Positions 31,945 to 40,541 are shown, counted from the stretch's first letter. The stretch: DNA of 44,922 nt from Lachnospiraceae bacterium (GCA_017449765.1 JAFTFE010000037.1:1-44922); one strand, 5' to 3'. Translations and numbers: made by a program. Notes: generated from the sequence alone by a model not told the origin.

Positions 31945-33351
31945 ATGAAAAAAGGTGACATATACGAGGGCGTGATAACCGGCTTTGATTTTCCAAATAA
32001 AGGAAGTCTTATTATAGAGGATAGAAAGGTAACTGTAAAAGACACACTTCCCGGACAGAAGATAAGCTTCATGATATCCAAGAAAAAATCAGGTATGGCA
32101 GAAGGAAGGCTTTTATCAGTCCTTGAGCCGTCAGAGCTTGAGGATGGTATACCATTTTGTCAATATTTCGGTGTATGCGGCGGCTGTGCATATCAGAATC
32201 TGTCCTATGACACTCAGCTTAAATTCAAAGAGCAGATGGTTAAAAAACTAATAGATAAGACGCTGCCTGATTATGAATACGAGTGGGAGGGGATTATATC
32301 TTCGCCGGTAGACAGAGCTTATCGCAATAAGATGGAGTTTACCTTCGGAGATGAGTATAAAGATGGTCCGCTTGCGCTTGGACTTCATAAGAAGGGGAGC
32401 TTTCATGATATAGTGAGTGTATGCAGAGAAAATGGGTGTGCGCTGATTAATTCTGATTGGAGGATAATTGTGCAGTTTACATTATCTTTTTTTACAGAAA
32501 GATGCGTACCGTATTATCACAGGATGAAACATGAGGGCATATTAAGAAACTTTGTTGTAAGACAGTCGGCGGCTTCAGGTGAATTTCTTATAAATCTTGT
32601 GACATCAACTCAGTGGGAGCAATATGGTTTTGATGAAAAAATTTTACTTAAAGATTATACAGAAGGGCTTATGTCTTTGGAGAGGACGGGAGAACTTAGC
32701 GGCGGAGGCATCATTGCCGGAATTCTTTATACGGAAAATGACACCTTGGGGGATGTGGTTCAAAGTGACAAAACTATATGTCTCTATGGACAGGATTATA
32801 TCACAGAGGAATTACTTGGACTTAAGTTCAGGATTTCACCGTTTTCATTTTTTCAAACCAATACAAGAGGCTGTGAAGTGCTTTATAAAAAGGCAAGAGA
32901 GTATATATATGATTCCGGAAAGGTAGTTTTCGACCTGTATAGTGGCACGGGAACCATAGCTCAGATGATGGCTCCTGCTTCAAAAAAGGTTATCGGGATT
33001 GAAATCGTGGGAGAAGCAGTTGAGGCAGCAAAAGAGAATGCGAAGCTTAACGGACTTACCAACTGTGAGTTCATAGCCGGGGATGTGCTTAAGGCAATCG
33101 ACTTGGTTTCGGACAAGCCGGATTTAATAATAGTAGATCCTCCGAGAGACGGCATTAATCCTAAGGCGCTCGATAAGATACTTAACTTTGGGGTTAATCA
33201 GATAGTATACATATCCTGCAAGCCTACATCGCTTGCGAGGGATTTAAAAATAATTAAAGAGAGAGGGTACAGACTTGTGAAAGCCTGCTGTGTGGACCAG
33301 TTCCCGCAGACAAGAAACATTGAGACAATCGCATTGATATCACGGATTTAA
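31945..33351 (+). CDS. rlmD: 23S rRNA (uracil-C5)-methyltransferase, RlmD/RumA family
   Basis: A 468-residue enzyme. The ATG at 31945 is used because AGAGGA sits 8 bases before it; the longer frame begins inside the previous gene. The N-terminal TRAM domain covers residues 1-58. Iron-sulfur ligands appear in C72-x5-C78-x2-C81, with a likely fourth Cys near 150. The methyltransferase part has FFQTNTRGCEVLY, DLYSGTGTIAQ (SAM), VDPPRDG, and the catalytic Cys in YISCKPTS. It methylates uracil of 23S rRNA (positions 747 and/or 1939 in Gram-positive homologues). Which site is used cannot be read from sequence. Confidence 0.92.
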   Translation: MKKGDIYEGVITGFDFPNKGSLIIEDRKVTVKDTLPGQKISFMISKKKSGMAEGRLLSVLEPSELEDGIPFCQYFGVCGGCAYQNLSYDTQLKFKEQMVKKLIDKTLPDYEYEWEGIISSPVDRAYRNKMEFTFGDEYKDGPLALGLHKKGSFHDIVSVCRENGCALINSDWRIIVQFTLSFFTERCVPYYHRMKHEGILRNFVVRQSAASGEFLINLVTSTQWEQYGFDEKILLKDYTEGLMSLERTGELSGGGIIAGILYTENDTLGDVVQSDKTICLYGQDYITEELLGLKFRISPFSFFQTNTRGCEVLYKKAREYIYDSGKVVFDLYSGTGTIAQMMAPASKKVIGIEIVGEAVEAAKENAKLNGLTNCEFIAGDVLKAIDLVSDKPDLIIVDPPRDGINPKALDKILNFGVNQIVYISCKPTSLARDLKIIKERGYRLVKACCVDQFPQTRNIETIALISRI

Positions 33352-33371
33352 GTGATACGAAAGGAGTTTCT

Positions 33372-34562
33372 ATGCAGTACAGGAAAGACAAATATGGGAG
33401 AGAGCTTTCAGTACTTGGCTTCGGGTGTATGAGGTTTACCAAAAAAGGCGGCAATATCGATATTGACAAGGCTGAGAAGGAAATAATGTCAGCTTATGAA
33501 GCCGGTGTCAATTATTTTGATACTGCCTATGTCTACTCGGGAAGTGAGGTCGCCATTGGGGAGATATTTGAGCGAAACCATATCCGTGAGAAGATTAACA
33601 TAGCGACGAAGCTTCCGCAGTATATGATTGGAAGCAGAGCAGCTGTGGATAAATATTTCAGTGAGGAATTGTCAAGACTCAGGACGAATTACATAGACTA
33701 TTATCTTATGCATCACCTGACAGATATCGCTATGTGGGAGAAGCTTAAGGCTGTCGGTATATTGGAATGGATAGAAGAAAAAAAGAATGCCGGAACAATC
33801 CGCAATATCGGTTTTTCCTATCATGGCAACACAGATAATTTTCTTAAGATATTAAATGATTATGATTGGGATTTCTGTCAGATACAGTATAATTATCTGG
33901 ATGAGGATACACAGGCGGGAGTGAAAGGTCTTAAGGCGGCGGCTGATAAAGGAATACCTGTAATTATTATGGAGCCGCTTCGTGGAGGAAAGCTCGTCAA
34001 TATGCTGCCTGATGGTGCGAAAAAGGCGATAAAGGACAGTCCGCGCGGATGGACACCTGCAGAGTGGGCTTTCAGATGGTTATATAATCAGGAAGAGGTT
34101 ACGGTCGTGCTTTCAGGTATGAATTCTACCGAGATGGTAGAGGAAAATTGTAAAACTGCTTCGGAAGCTTATGCGGGACATCTTACGGAAGAGGATTATG
34201 CCACGCTTGAGGTAGTAAAGCAAAACATCAGGGAGAATGAGAAGGTTGGTTGTACCGGATGCAGATATTGTATGCCATGTCCTAAGGGAGTTGATATACC
34301 GGGCATATTCAGGTGCTATAATGCTATGTACACAGAAACCAAGAGTGAGGGTAGATTCCAGTTTGCACAGACAGTCGGACTTACTAAGGAGCCGGCATTT
34401 GCTTCACAGTGTATAGAATGCGGAAAATGTGAGAAACATTGTCCTCAGAATATTCCTATCAGGGAGAAGCTTAAGGAGGCAGATAAAGCTCTTCGCCCGC
34501 TTCCGTATAAGATAGGAATTAATTTCGTAAGAAAATTTATGTTCAGAAAAGCAAAGAAATAA
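33372..34562 (+). CDS. Aldo/keto reductase with C-terminal ferredoxin domain
   Basis: A 396-residue protein. The aldo/keto reductase barrel has GFGCMRF, the catalytic Asp and Tyr in NYFDTAYVY, Lys in ATKLPQY and His in MHHL. After about residue 290 come eight iron-sulfur cysteines: CTGCRYCMPC and CIECGKCEKHC, enough for two [4Fe-4S] clusters. This fusion is common in anaerobes and suggests electrons may come from or go to ferredoxin, not only NADPH. The carbonyl substrate is unknown. AAAGGAG lies 6 bases before the ATG, and the gene is 20 bases after rlmD. Confidence 0.92.
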   Translation: MQYRKDKYGRELSVLGFGCMRFTKKGGNIDIDKAEKEIMSAYEAGVNYFDTAYVYSGSEVAIGEIFERNHIREKINIATKLPQYMIGSRAAVDKYFSEELSRLRTNYIDYYLMHHLTDIAMWEKLKAVGILEWIEEKKNAGTIRNIGFSYHGNTDNFLKILNDYDWDFCQIQYNYLDEDTQAGVKGLKAAADKGIPVIIMEPLRGGKLVNMLPDGAKKAIKDSPRGWTPAEWAFRWLYNQEEVTVVLSGMNSTEMVEENCKTASEAYAGHLTEEDYATLEVVKQNIRENEKVGCTGCRYCMPCPKGVDIPGIFRCYNAMYTETKSEGRFQFAQTVGLTKEPAFASQCIECGKCEKHCPQNIPIREKLKEADKALRPLPYKIGINFVRKFMFRKAKK

Positions 34563-34611
34563 TTAGAAAAAAATCAGATTTGATAAATTTTTATTTTTTC
34601 TCCAAAAACAC

Positions 34612-34642
34612 TTGCTTGTTACGTAGCGTAATGTTGTAATAT
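34612..34642 (+). promoter_or_regulatory. MerR-type promoter and operator of the ABC operon
   Basis: TTGCTT (34612-34617) and TAATAT (34637-34642) are separated by 19 bases, two more than optimal, the mark of MerR-controlled promoters. The spacer holds a perfect dyad, TTACG-TAG-CGTAA (34619-34631), centred about 2 bases from the spacer midpoint. It lies 24 bases ahead of the merR-like gene, pointing to autoregulation. Confidence 0.75.
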
Positions 34643-34666
34643 TCAGCTCATAGGAGGTGAATCGCT

Positions 34667-35401
34667 GTGTCAAAATATACAACCGGAGAGATGGCTAAGC
34701 TCTGTAATGTTACCGTAAGAACTGTTCAGTATTATGATTCAAGAGGTATACTTGTTCCGAGTGAATTAAGTGAGGGAGGAAGAAGACTGTATTCGGAGGA
34801 GGATTTAAAAAAGCTTAAGATTATCTGCTTTCTCCGTGATGTCGGAATTCCGATTAAAGGGATAGGCGAACTTTTAGGGGAGGATAATACTGAAAATGTT
34901 ATTTCTGTTTTGCTTGAAGAGCAGGAAAAGGTATTACGTGATGAGCTTTCGGAAAAACAGGATATGCTTGACAAGGTTGAACAGATAAAAAGGGAGCTTA
35001 AGGGGCTTGATAATTATTCGGTTGAATCCATCGGTGACATAGCATACATTATGGAGAACAGAAAGAAGCTCCGTAAGCTGCACAAAATGATGATGGTCGT
35101 GGGCATACCTCTTGATTTGATTGAGGTAGGTTTGATTGCACTTTGGATTGTAAAGGGAATCTGGATACCGTTTTTGGTATTTGTGCCTGTAGTAATGGTC
35201 GGAGCATTTTGGTTCAGTAAGTATTATTTTGATAAGGTTGCCTACATATGTCCGGAATGTCATAAGGTATTTAAGGCAAAGCATGTCGAAGGCTTTTTTG
35301 CAGCACATACGCCAAGACTTAGAAAGCTTACCTGCAGCTGCTGCGGACATAAGGGTTACTGTGTTGAAACCTATGGAATGGAGGAAAAAATATATGGATA
35401 A
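34667..35401 (+). CDS. MerR-family regulator with two membrane helices and a zinc ribbon
   Basis: A 244-residue protein starting at a GTG with AGGAGGTG closely upstream. Residues 1-70 are the winged-helix MerR domain (TTGEMAKLCNVTVRTVQYYDSRG), followed by a dimerisation coiled coil. Two hydrophobic helices lie at about 145-185, and the C-terminus has CPECHK and CSCCGHKGYC, a likely zinc ribbon. Membrane-bound MerR proteins of this kind are unusual compared with soluble drug sensors, and imply sensing at the membrane. The final 8 bases overlap the next gene, so it is coupled to the ABC transporter genes it probably controls. Confidence 0.88.
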   Translation: MSKYTTGEMAKLCNVTVRTVQYYDSRGILVPSELSEGGRRLYSEEDLKKLKIICFLRDVGIPIKGIGELLGEDNTENVISVLLEEQEKVLRDELSEKQDMLDKVEQIKRELKGLDNYSVESIGDIAYIMENRKKLRKLHKMMMVVGIPLDLIEVGLIALWIVKGIWIPFLVFVPVVMVGAFWFSKYYFDKVAYICPECHKVFKAKHVEGFFAAHTPRLRKLTCSCCGHKGYCVETYGMEEKIYG

Positions 35402-35597
35402 AATAGGAGAATATTTACCGTTTATAATACCGCTTGCAATCGTTGAGATAATTTTACTTGTTGTAACTCTGCATCATATCTTTACACATGAGAATTATAA
35501 AAGAGGAAGCCGTCTGCTGTGGGTGCTTGTTACTATAATAGGCATGGAATTTATAGGACCTATACTTTATTTTGTTCTTGGTAAGGAGGACGAATAA
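35394..35597 (+). CDS. Small PLDc_N-type membrane protein
   Basis: A 67-residue protein with two membrane helices (about 8-27 and 40-61), of the type called phospholipase D N-terminal-like. No catalytic residues are present. The ATG at 35394 has GAGGAAAA just upstream and overlaps the MerR gene end by 8 bases; a longer in-frame reading begins inside the regulator gene and is rejected. Such proteins are often encoded just before ABC-transporter genes in Firmicutes, as here. Confidence 0.75.
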   Translation: MDKIGEYLPFIIPLAIVEIILLVVTLHHIFTHENYKRGSRLLWVLVTIIGMEFIGPILYFVLGKEDE

Positions 35598-35598
35598 T

Positions 35599-36504
35599 TT
35601 GGAAGTTTTAAGTATTGAAAATCTTCATAAAAGGTTTGGCGATAAGGAGGTACTTAAGGGTGTTACGCTTAAGGTACCGGAGCATAGTATATTTGGATTT
35701 ATCGGCAAAAACGGAGCCGGTAAGACAACAACTATGAAGCATATCCTCGGCCTTATCAAGGCAGATGAGGGAAAGATACAGGTTGCTGATGAAACTGTTG
35801 TTTACGGTCAGACAAAAACCAATAAATATATAGGTTATCTTCCGGATGTGCCTGAGTTTTATTCGTTTATGAATGCAAGAGAATACCTTAACTTCTGCGG
35901 TGAGATAACAGGTCTTGATAAGAAGACTATAAAAGAAAGAAGTGACGAACTCTTAAGTGCTGTCGGACTTGATAAGGAAAAGCATCGTATAAAGGGTTAT
36001 TCAAGAGGTATGAAGCAAAGGCTTGGTATAGCACAGGCACTTTTGGGTAAGCCGAAGCTTTTAATCTGTGATGAACCGACCTCTGCGCTTGATCCTTTGG
36101 GAAGAAAGGAAATACTTGATATACTTCTTTCGGTAAAGGACAGAACCACCGTGCTTTTTTCCACGCATATCCTCGCAGATGTGGAGCGTATATGTACAGA
36201 CATTGCATTTTTGGACGGAGGAAGTATCAAGCTTTCAGGGAAGCTTTCTGATATAAAAGGCAAATATCGTTCTGATGAGTATATAATTGAAGCAGAAAAT
36301 GACGAAGCTATTAAAGAACTGCTTAAGGAATTTGAAGGACTTAAGAGAGCAGACAATATGTCCGGTAAGGTGCTTACATTTAAGGAAGCTGATGTCAGTT
36401 TGTATAAGGTGCTTGGCTATATATCGGAGAAAAAGCTTCCGGTTATAAAGGTTGAGAGGCTTGAACCTTCTCTTGAAAATCTGTTTTTGGAGGTGGTTGG
36501 CTGA
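35599..36504 (+). CDS. ABC transporter ATP-binding protein
   Basis: A 301-residue ATPase. The start is a TTG at 35599, with AAGGAGG 9 bases upstream and directly after the previous stop. Motifs in order: Walker A GKNGAGKTT, Q-loop region, signature YSRGMKQRLG, Walker B LLICDEPTSALD, and the switch histidine in STHILAD. A C-terminal extension of about 90 residues follows. The family (DrrA/BcrA-like, CcmA-type) exports drugs or peptides. It pairs with the permease that overlaps its stop. Substrate is unknown, but a MerR regulator and small membrane helper in the same operon fit efflux. Confidence 0.92.
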   Translation: MEVLSIENLHKRFGDKEVLKGVTLKVPEHSIFGFIGKNGAGKTTTMKHILGLIKADEGKIQVADETVVYGQTKTNKYIGYLPDVPEFYSFMNAREYLNFCGEITGLDKKTIKERSDELLSAVGLDKEKHRIKGYSRGMKQRLGIAQALLGKPKLLICDEPTSALDPLGRKEILDILLSVKDRTTVLFSTHILADVERICTDIAFLDGGSIKLSGKLSDIKGKYRSDEYIIEAENDEAIKELLKEFEGLKRADNMSGKVLTFKEADVSLYKVLGYISEKKLPVIKVERLEPSLENLFLEVVG

Positions 36505-37274
36505 TGAAATCTCTATACGCATTTACCAAAAAAGAAATAATGGATCAGCTTCGCAGCAATAAGGTGCTGGTTCTCGGAATAATATTTATAATATTTGGAA
36601 TAATGAATCCTGCGATAGCCAAGCTTACCCCGTGGCTTTTTGAAAAAATGTCGGATTCACTTTCTGAAAGCGGCATACAGGTAGGTAAAATAACAGTTGA
36701 TGCCCTTATGTCCTGGGAGCAGTTTTTCAAAAATATTCCTATGGGACTTATAGCATTTGTACTGCTGGAAAGCAGTATATTTACCAAGGAATATCAATCC
36801 GGAACCTTGGTCTTATCCCTTACAAAGGGACTAAAAAGGCACAACGTGGTAATAGCCAAAACCGTTGTTTTGGTTTTGCTTTGGACAGTGTGCTTTTGGA
36901 TGTGTTTTGGAATAACCTATGTATATAATGATTTTTACTGGGATAATTCTATAGCTGATAATCTTACGTTTTCCTCGTTTTGCTGGTGGTTTTTCGGCAT
37001 ATGGGTCATAATGATTATGGTGCTTTCTTCGACACTTGTACAAAACGGAAGCGGTGTGCTGCTCGGAACAGGCGGAGTGGTCTTTGGAATATATCTTATC
37101 AGTATGATACCGAAGGTTGATAAATATATGGAAACTATGCTGACCACAGGATACAGCCTTACAACAGGAGCCTCCGAGACTTCTGATTATACTGTGGCGG
37201 TTATAGTTACATTGATTGTAAGTGTGGTATTTTTTGTGACGGGAATAATTGTGTTTAACAAAAAACGGTTATAG
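36504..37274 (+). CDS. ABC-2-type permease
   Basis: A 256-residue membrane protein with six hydrophobic segments in the ABC-2 arrangement, starting KKEIMDQLRSNK near the N-terminus as expected. The large loop after the first helix contains EKMSDSLSESGIQ. The ATG shares one base with the ATPase stop (TGATG), so the subunits should be made in equal amounts. It forms the membrane part of the transporter encoded just upstream. No terminator was seen after it. Confidence 0.88.
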   Translation: MKSLYAFTKKEIMDQLRSNKVLVLGIIFIIFGIMNPAIAKLTPWLFEKMSDSLSESGIQVGKITVDALMSWEQFFKNIPMGLIAFVLLESSIFTKEYQSGTLVLSLTKGLKRHNVVIAKTVVLVLLWTVCFWMCFGITYVYNDFYWDNSIADNLTFSSFCWWFFGIWVIMIMVLSSTLVQNGSGVLLGTGGVVFGIYLISMIPKVDKYMETMLTTGYSLTTGASETSDYTVAVIVTLIVSVVFFVTGIIVFNKKRL

Positions 37275-37372
37275 ATAATATTTCTTGCAATTAAATCGGA
37301 ATAATGGTATTTTATCTTTTGTAGACTTTATCAATTTAAAGTGGAGTGAATTTTATACGAAAGGTTAATAAT

Positions 37373-38356
37373 ATGAAGGAAAAAAAATTATCGGAATTTA
37401 TGGGCGTCAGGGAGAGCATTCGTGTTCTTGACGCAACACTTCGGGATGGCGGACTTGTTAATAATTTTTATTTTACGGATGAATTTGTAAAGGCACTTTA
37501 CGAGACCAATATTAAAGCAGGCGTAGATTACATGGAACTTGGCTACAAGGCATCCAAGGAGATTTTTTCGACGGATGAATTCGGAGCATGGAAGTTCTGT
37601 GATGATGAGGATATTCTTCGTGTAATCGGGGAAAACAGCGACAAAAAGATTAAGCTTGCAGTGATGGCGGATGTAGGTAGATGTGACTACAAGACGGATA
37701 TAAAAGACAGAGCCAACAGCCCTGTGGATCTGGTTCGTGTAGCAACATATGTACATCAGATGCCGGGTGCGATTGATATGATTGAGGATGCTAAGAAGAA
37801 GGGATATGAGGTAAGCTGTAATATTATGGCAATTTCGACTGCTCAGGAGTCTGATGTAAAGGTAGCACTTGAGATGCTTGGCAACTCACCTGTAGATGTA
37901 ATATATATTGTAGATAGCTTTGGAGCTCTTTATCCGGAGCAGATAGCACGTATTGCGGATTTATATCTTGAATACGGTGAGAAATACAAGAAGCAGATAG
38001 GTATGCATGCACATAACAATCAGCAGCTTGCATTTGCCAATACTCTTGAAGCCTGTGGAGACGGAGTGGATTTTCTGGACGGAACTTATAACGGAATGGG
38101 ACGTGGAGCAGGTAACTGCTCGATAGAAAACCTTATAGGATGTCTTAAAAATCCTAAATATTCTATCTATCCTGTTATAAAATTCATAGAAAAATACATG
38201 ATACCTCTTCGAGAATCGGGAATAGTATGGGGATATGATATGCAGTATCTTTTGACAGGTATACTTAACCAGCATCCTCGTACCGCAATTTCATATACCA
38301 AGGATAATCGAAAGGATCTTGTGAGATATTATAATGAATTGATTCAGCAGGAGTAG
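37373..38356 (+). CDS. HMGL-like (DRE-TIM) metallolyase, aldolase type
   Basis: A 327-residue TIM-barrel enzyme of the 4-hydroxy-2-oxovalerate aldolase / HMG-CoA lyase superfamily. The ATG at 37373 follows AAAGG by 7 bases; an upstream GTG lies on top of another Shine-Dalgarno-like stretch. The metal and catalytic motif DATLRDGGLVNNFYF is present, with the MHAHNNQQLA metal-binding histidines later and GNCSIENLIG near the end. It probably cleaves or forms a carbon-carbon bond on an oxo-acid; the partner dehydrogenase of aromatic pathways is absent, so a biosynthetic or unknown role is more likely. Confidence 0.85.
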   Translation: MKEKKLSEFMGVRESIRVLDATLRDGGLVNNFYFTDEFVKALYETNIKAGVDYMELGYKASKEIFSTDEFGAWKFCDDEDILRVIGENSDKKIKLAVMADVGRCDYKTDIKDRANSPVDLVRVATYVHQMPGAIDMIEDAKKKGYEVSCNIMAISTAQESDVKVALEMLGNSPVDVIYIVDSFGALYPEQIARIADLYLEYGEKYKKQIGMHAHNNQQLAFANTLEACGDGVDFLDGTYNGMGRGAGNCSIENLIGCLKNPKYSIYPVIKFIEKYMIPLRESGIVWGYDMQYLLTGILNQHPRTAISYTKDNRKDLVRYYNELIQQE

Positions 38357-38384
38357 TTTAAGGAAAAGCGGGGGCGATGATAGA

Positions 38385-38603
38385 ATGAAGAGTCTTTTAA
38401 TTAAGGATACTACTAAGGAAGAACGAATGAAAATCGTTCAGGAGGGTTTGAACGGCTGTGGCGGAGCCTGTGATTTTTGCAACGGCTGTGATAACTTGGG
38501 TGGCGGAAGCATAGATGCATTTTATGAGCCTTATATAAACGGAGAGGTAGAGCTTAGGGATTTAAATATGAACTACAAAAGCAATACCGGTATGGTGCAT
38601 TAA
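38385..38603 (+). CDS. Cys-rich mini-protein (first of a tandem pair)
   Basis: A 72-residue soluble protein with Cys at 25, 29, 32 and 35 (C-x3-C-x2-C-x2-C), then DAFYEPYINGEVELRDLNMNY. The cysteine spacing and the following acidic-aromatic stretch are repeated in the next gene, so the two are paralogues. The four cysteines could hold an iron-sulfur cluster or zinc. I cannot name the family. The ribosome site is poor (GGGGG), and it lies 28 bases after the metallolyase gene, suggesting co-transcription. Confidence 0.75.
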   Translation: MKSLLIKDTTKEERMKIVQEGLNGCGGACDFCNGCDNLGGGSIDAFYEPYINGEVELRDLNMNYKSNTGMVH

Positions 38604-38624
38604 TTATGCAAAAGGAGATTAGGT

Positions 38625-38819
38625 ATGAGACCACCGGAGATAGAAAACTCAACACCGGAAGAGAGAGCACAATGCATAAAAGAGATGTATCCATGTATCG
38701 CAGACTGTGATATGTGTGGGATATGTCAGGTGTTTCGCGGTAAAGATCCTGAACTTGCCTATGCGGATTACATTGAGGGAAAAAGAAGCTTTATGGATGT
38801 TTCGATGGATTACAGCTAG
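38625..38819 (+). CDS. Cys-rich mini-protein (second of a tandem pair)
   Basis: A 64-residue protein with Cys at 24, 28, 31 and 34, the same C-x3-C-x2-C-x2-C spacing as the protein before it, plus one extra Cys at 17. It shares TxEER near residue 11, and ADYIEGKRSFMDVSMDY matches the end of the first. AAAGGAG precedes the ATG. The pair probably arose by duplication. Function is unknown; metal or cluster binding is likely from the cysteines. Confidence 0.75.
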   Translation: MRPPEIENSTPEERAQCIKEMYPCIADCDMCGICQVFRGKDPELAYADYIEGKRSFMDVSMDYS

Positions 38820-38835
38820 ATTTTGGTATTTTAAA

Positions 38836-38864
38836 TTGAAAGATTTGGGTAAATACTGTAAAAT
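38836..38864 (+). promoter_or_regulatory. Promoter of the zinc peptidase gene
   Basis: TTGAAA, a 17-base spacer, TAAAAT. It lies 43 bases before the ATG at 38908. Confidence 0.68.
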
Positions 38865-38907
38865 ATATTTGTTTACAATTTTATAAGAACATTTTGAGGT
38901 GAAAACA

Positions 38908-39600
38908 ATGGGTTATTATGGTATGGATTTTACTTATATTTTAGTAATTATCGGAGCAGTCATAAGTATGATTGCATCGTGGAATGTCAATGCAAGATTT
39001 AAAAAATACAGTACAGTCAGGAACAGCCGTGGTCTTACTTCCCAGCAGGCAGCCGAGACAATACTTCATGGTGCAGGCATATATGATGTGCGTATTGAAC
39101 GTATAAGCGGTAATCTTACAGACCATTACTCGCCGAGCGAAAAGGTTTTAAGACTTTCCGACAGTGTATATAATCAGACTTCGGTTGCGGCAATCGGTGT
39201 TGCAGCACATGAATGCGGACATGCCATACAGCATCAGGTGGGATACGGACCACTTAAATTAAGGTCATTATCAGTACCGATTGCAAATATCGGTTCAAAG
39301 CTCTCCTGGCCTATAATAATTGCCGGTCTTATCATGGGCTCGACAGGGCTTGCACAGGTTGGAGTCTGGCTTTTTGTGGCAGTGGTATTCTTCCAGCTTA
39401 TCACACTTCCTGTAGAGATTGATGCATCCCACAGGGCGATTAAGATACTTGACAAAAGTAATATGCTGGCAGGTGAAGAACTCGCAGGCTCAAAAAAGGT
39501 TCTGATGGCTGCAGCACTTACTTATGTGGCGGCACTATTCTCGACTATACTTCAGTTGCTAAGACTTATTATGATTGTAAATAGCAGTAGGAGAGATTAG
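38908..39600 (+). CDS. YugP-type zinc metallopeptidase, membrane-bound
   Basis: A 230-residue protein. The ATG at 38908 has GAGGTG 6 bases upstream. It has an N-terminal membrane helix, then NSRGLTSQQAAETIL, the zinc-binding HECGHAIQH motif (HExxH type), and three or more membrane helices after it. Members (YugP, Pfam Zn_peptidase_2) are membrane metalloproteases with poorly known substrates. Length matches. A terminator follows directly, so it is transcribed as a single gene. Confidence 0.9.
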   Translation: MGYYGMDFTYILVIIGAVISMIASWNVNARFKKYSTVRNSRGLTSQQAAETILHGAGIYDVRIERISGNLTDHYSPSEKVLRLSDSVYNQTSVAAIGVAAHECGHAIQHQVGYGPLKLRSLSVPIANIGSKLSWPIIIAGLIMGSTGLAQVGVWLFVAVVFFQLITLPVEIDASHRAIKILDKSNMLAGEELAGSKKVLMAAALTYVAALFSTILQLLRLIMIVNSSRRD

Positions 39601-39618
39601 GAATAAATGTTTTATTAT

Positions 39619-39651
39619 AAAATGCTTCGCAAAAATGCGGAGCATTTTTTT
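39619..39651 (+). terminator. Terminator after the zinc peptidase gene
   Basis: A 12-bp stem (AAAATGCTTCGC with GCGGAGCATTTT, one G-U) with a 6-base loop, then TTTT. It separates the peptidase from the Rpn-type gene. Confidence 0.92.
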
Positions 39652-39671
39652 ATTATCAATAATGACAAAAT

Positions 39672-39716
39672 GATATTGACAGTAAAAAGAATGATTGATA
39701 TAATACTGACAATATC
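39672..39716 (+). promoter_or_regulatory. Consensus sigma-A promoter with overlapping dyad
   Basis: TTGACA (39676-39681), exactly 17 bases, TATAAT (39699-39704): a perfect consensus promoter. GATATTGACAGT (39672-39683) and ACTGACAATATC (39705-39716) form an inverted repeat with one mismatch, covering the -35 and the start-site region with the -10 enclosed. It drives the second Rpn-type gene and is very likely repressed by some regulator, since it would otherwise be very strong. Confidence 0.85.
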
Positions 39717-39750
39717 AATATGGCAAAAAAATAAAAGGGATGTGATATTT

Positions 39751-40524
39751 ATGGGAAAGGTAGATGCAAGAACACATGAGTATTTAAGCGATAATAATAG
39801 ATTTGCAGATATTATCAATTATTACATATATAATGGAGAACAAATTATTAAACCGGATGATTTACATGAAATGGATACATCTGAAATTGTATTTCCATAT
39901 GGTGAAGGAAATAATACATCAGATATAATTCAGAAATATCGAGATATATTAAAAGGTGCATGCACCATGACGGATAATAAGGTGAATTATCTGATTTTAG
40001 GTATAGAAAATCAATCTGAAATTCATTATGCTATGCCGGTTAAAGATATGTTGTATGATGCAGAACAGTATACTAAACAGGTTTTATTTAATGCAAAAAA
40101 ACATAGAAAAGATAAAACACACAATAAAGGCATTACGAGTGGAGAGTTTCTTAGTGGGTTTTATAAGGATGATAAGTTTAAATCTTCTTTAGCTAAAGTG
40201 TTAAAATATATAAAGTATTCAAATGATGATGTTACATTGCAAAATGTGTTAGAAAATGATAAAGTATATGAAAGTATTGATAGAGAAACAGCAGAACTTA
40301 TAAGAGATGTTACCGGTTCTGATTTAAAGTTTGATGAAGAAAAGGAGACGGTTAATATGTGTAGAGCTACCGAAGAAATGAAAAGGAAAGCGGCTGAAGC
40401 AAGAGCAAAGGAAATCGCAAAAGCCTTTTTGGATATTGGTAAAAATTCATACGAGGAAATTTCCAGAGCAACAAAACTCCCAATAGAAGAAGTTAAAAAA
40501 ATGGCAGAGATGACAGCCAACTAA
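39751..40524 (+). CDS. Rpn-family nuclease/putative transposase, internally deleted
   Basis: A 257-residue protein, start at the ATG after AAAAGGGA (longer upstream frame lies on the terminator and is rejected). It begins with the family pattern GKVDARTHEYLSDN, contains IIKPDDL and LILGIENQSEIHYAMPV, then SGEFLSGFYKDDKF. From there it goes straight to SSLAKVLKYIKYS, while relatives I recall continue with a PVVTLVVYFG-type strand and a WDGP-type motif before this. The nuclease middle appears missing, an in-frame loss. The C-terminus (EEISRATKLPIEEVKKMAE) is a typical tail of this group. It may be inactive or retain only its binding role. Confidence 0.75.
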   Translation: MGKVDARTHEYLSDNNRFADIINYYIYNGEQIIKPDDLHEMDTSEIVFPYGEGNNTSDIIQKYRDILKGACTMTDNKVNYLILGIENQSEIHYAMPVKDMLYDAEQYTKQVLFNAKKHRKDKTHNKGITSGEFLSGFYKDDKFKSSLAKVLKYIKYSNDDVTLQNVLENDKVYESIDRETAELIRDVTGSDLKFDEEKETVNMCRATEEMKRKAAEARAKEIAKAFLDIGKNSYEEISRATKLPIEEVKKMAEMTAN

Positions 40525-40541
40525 AAGAGGTTGAAATTGAG

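Noticed and set aside
37285-37313. TTGCAA-17-TATTTT as a promoter for the metallolyase gene
   Set aside because: Only 4 of 6 matches in each hexamer; plausible but too weak to list as a feature in AT-rich sequence.
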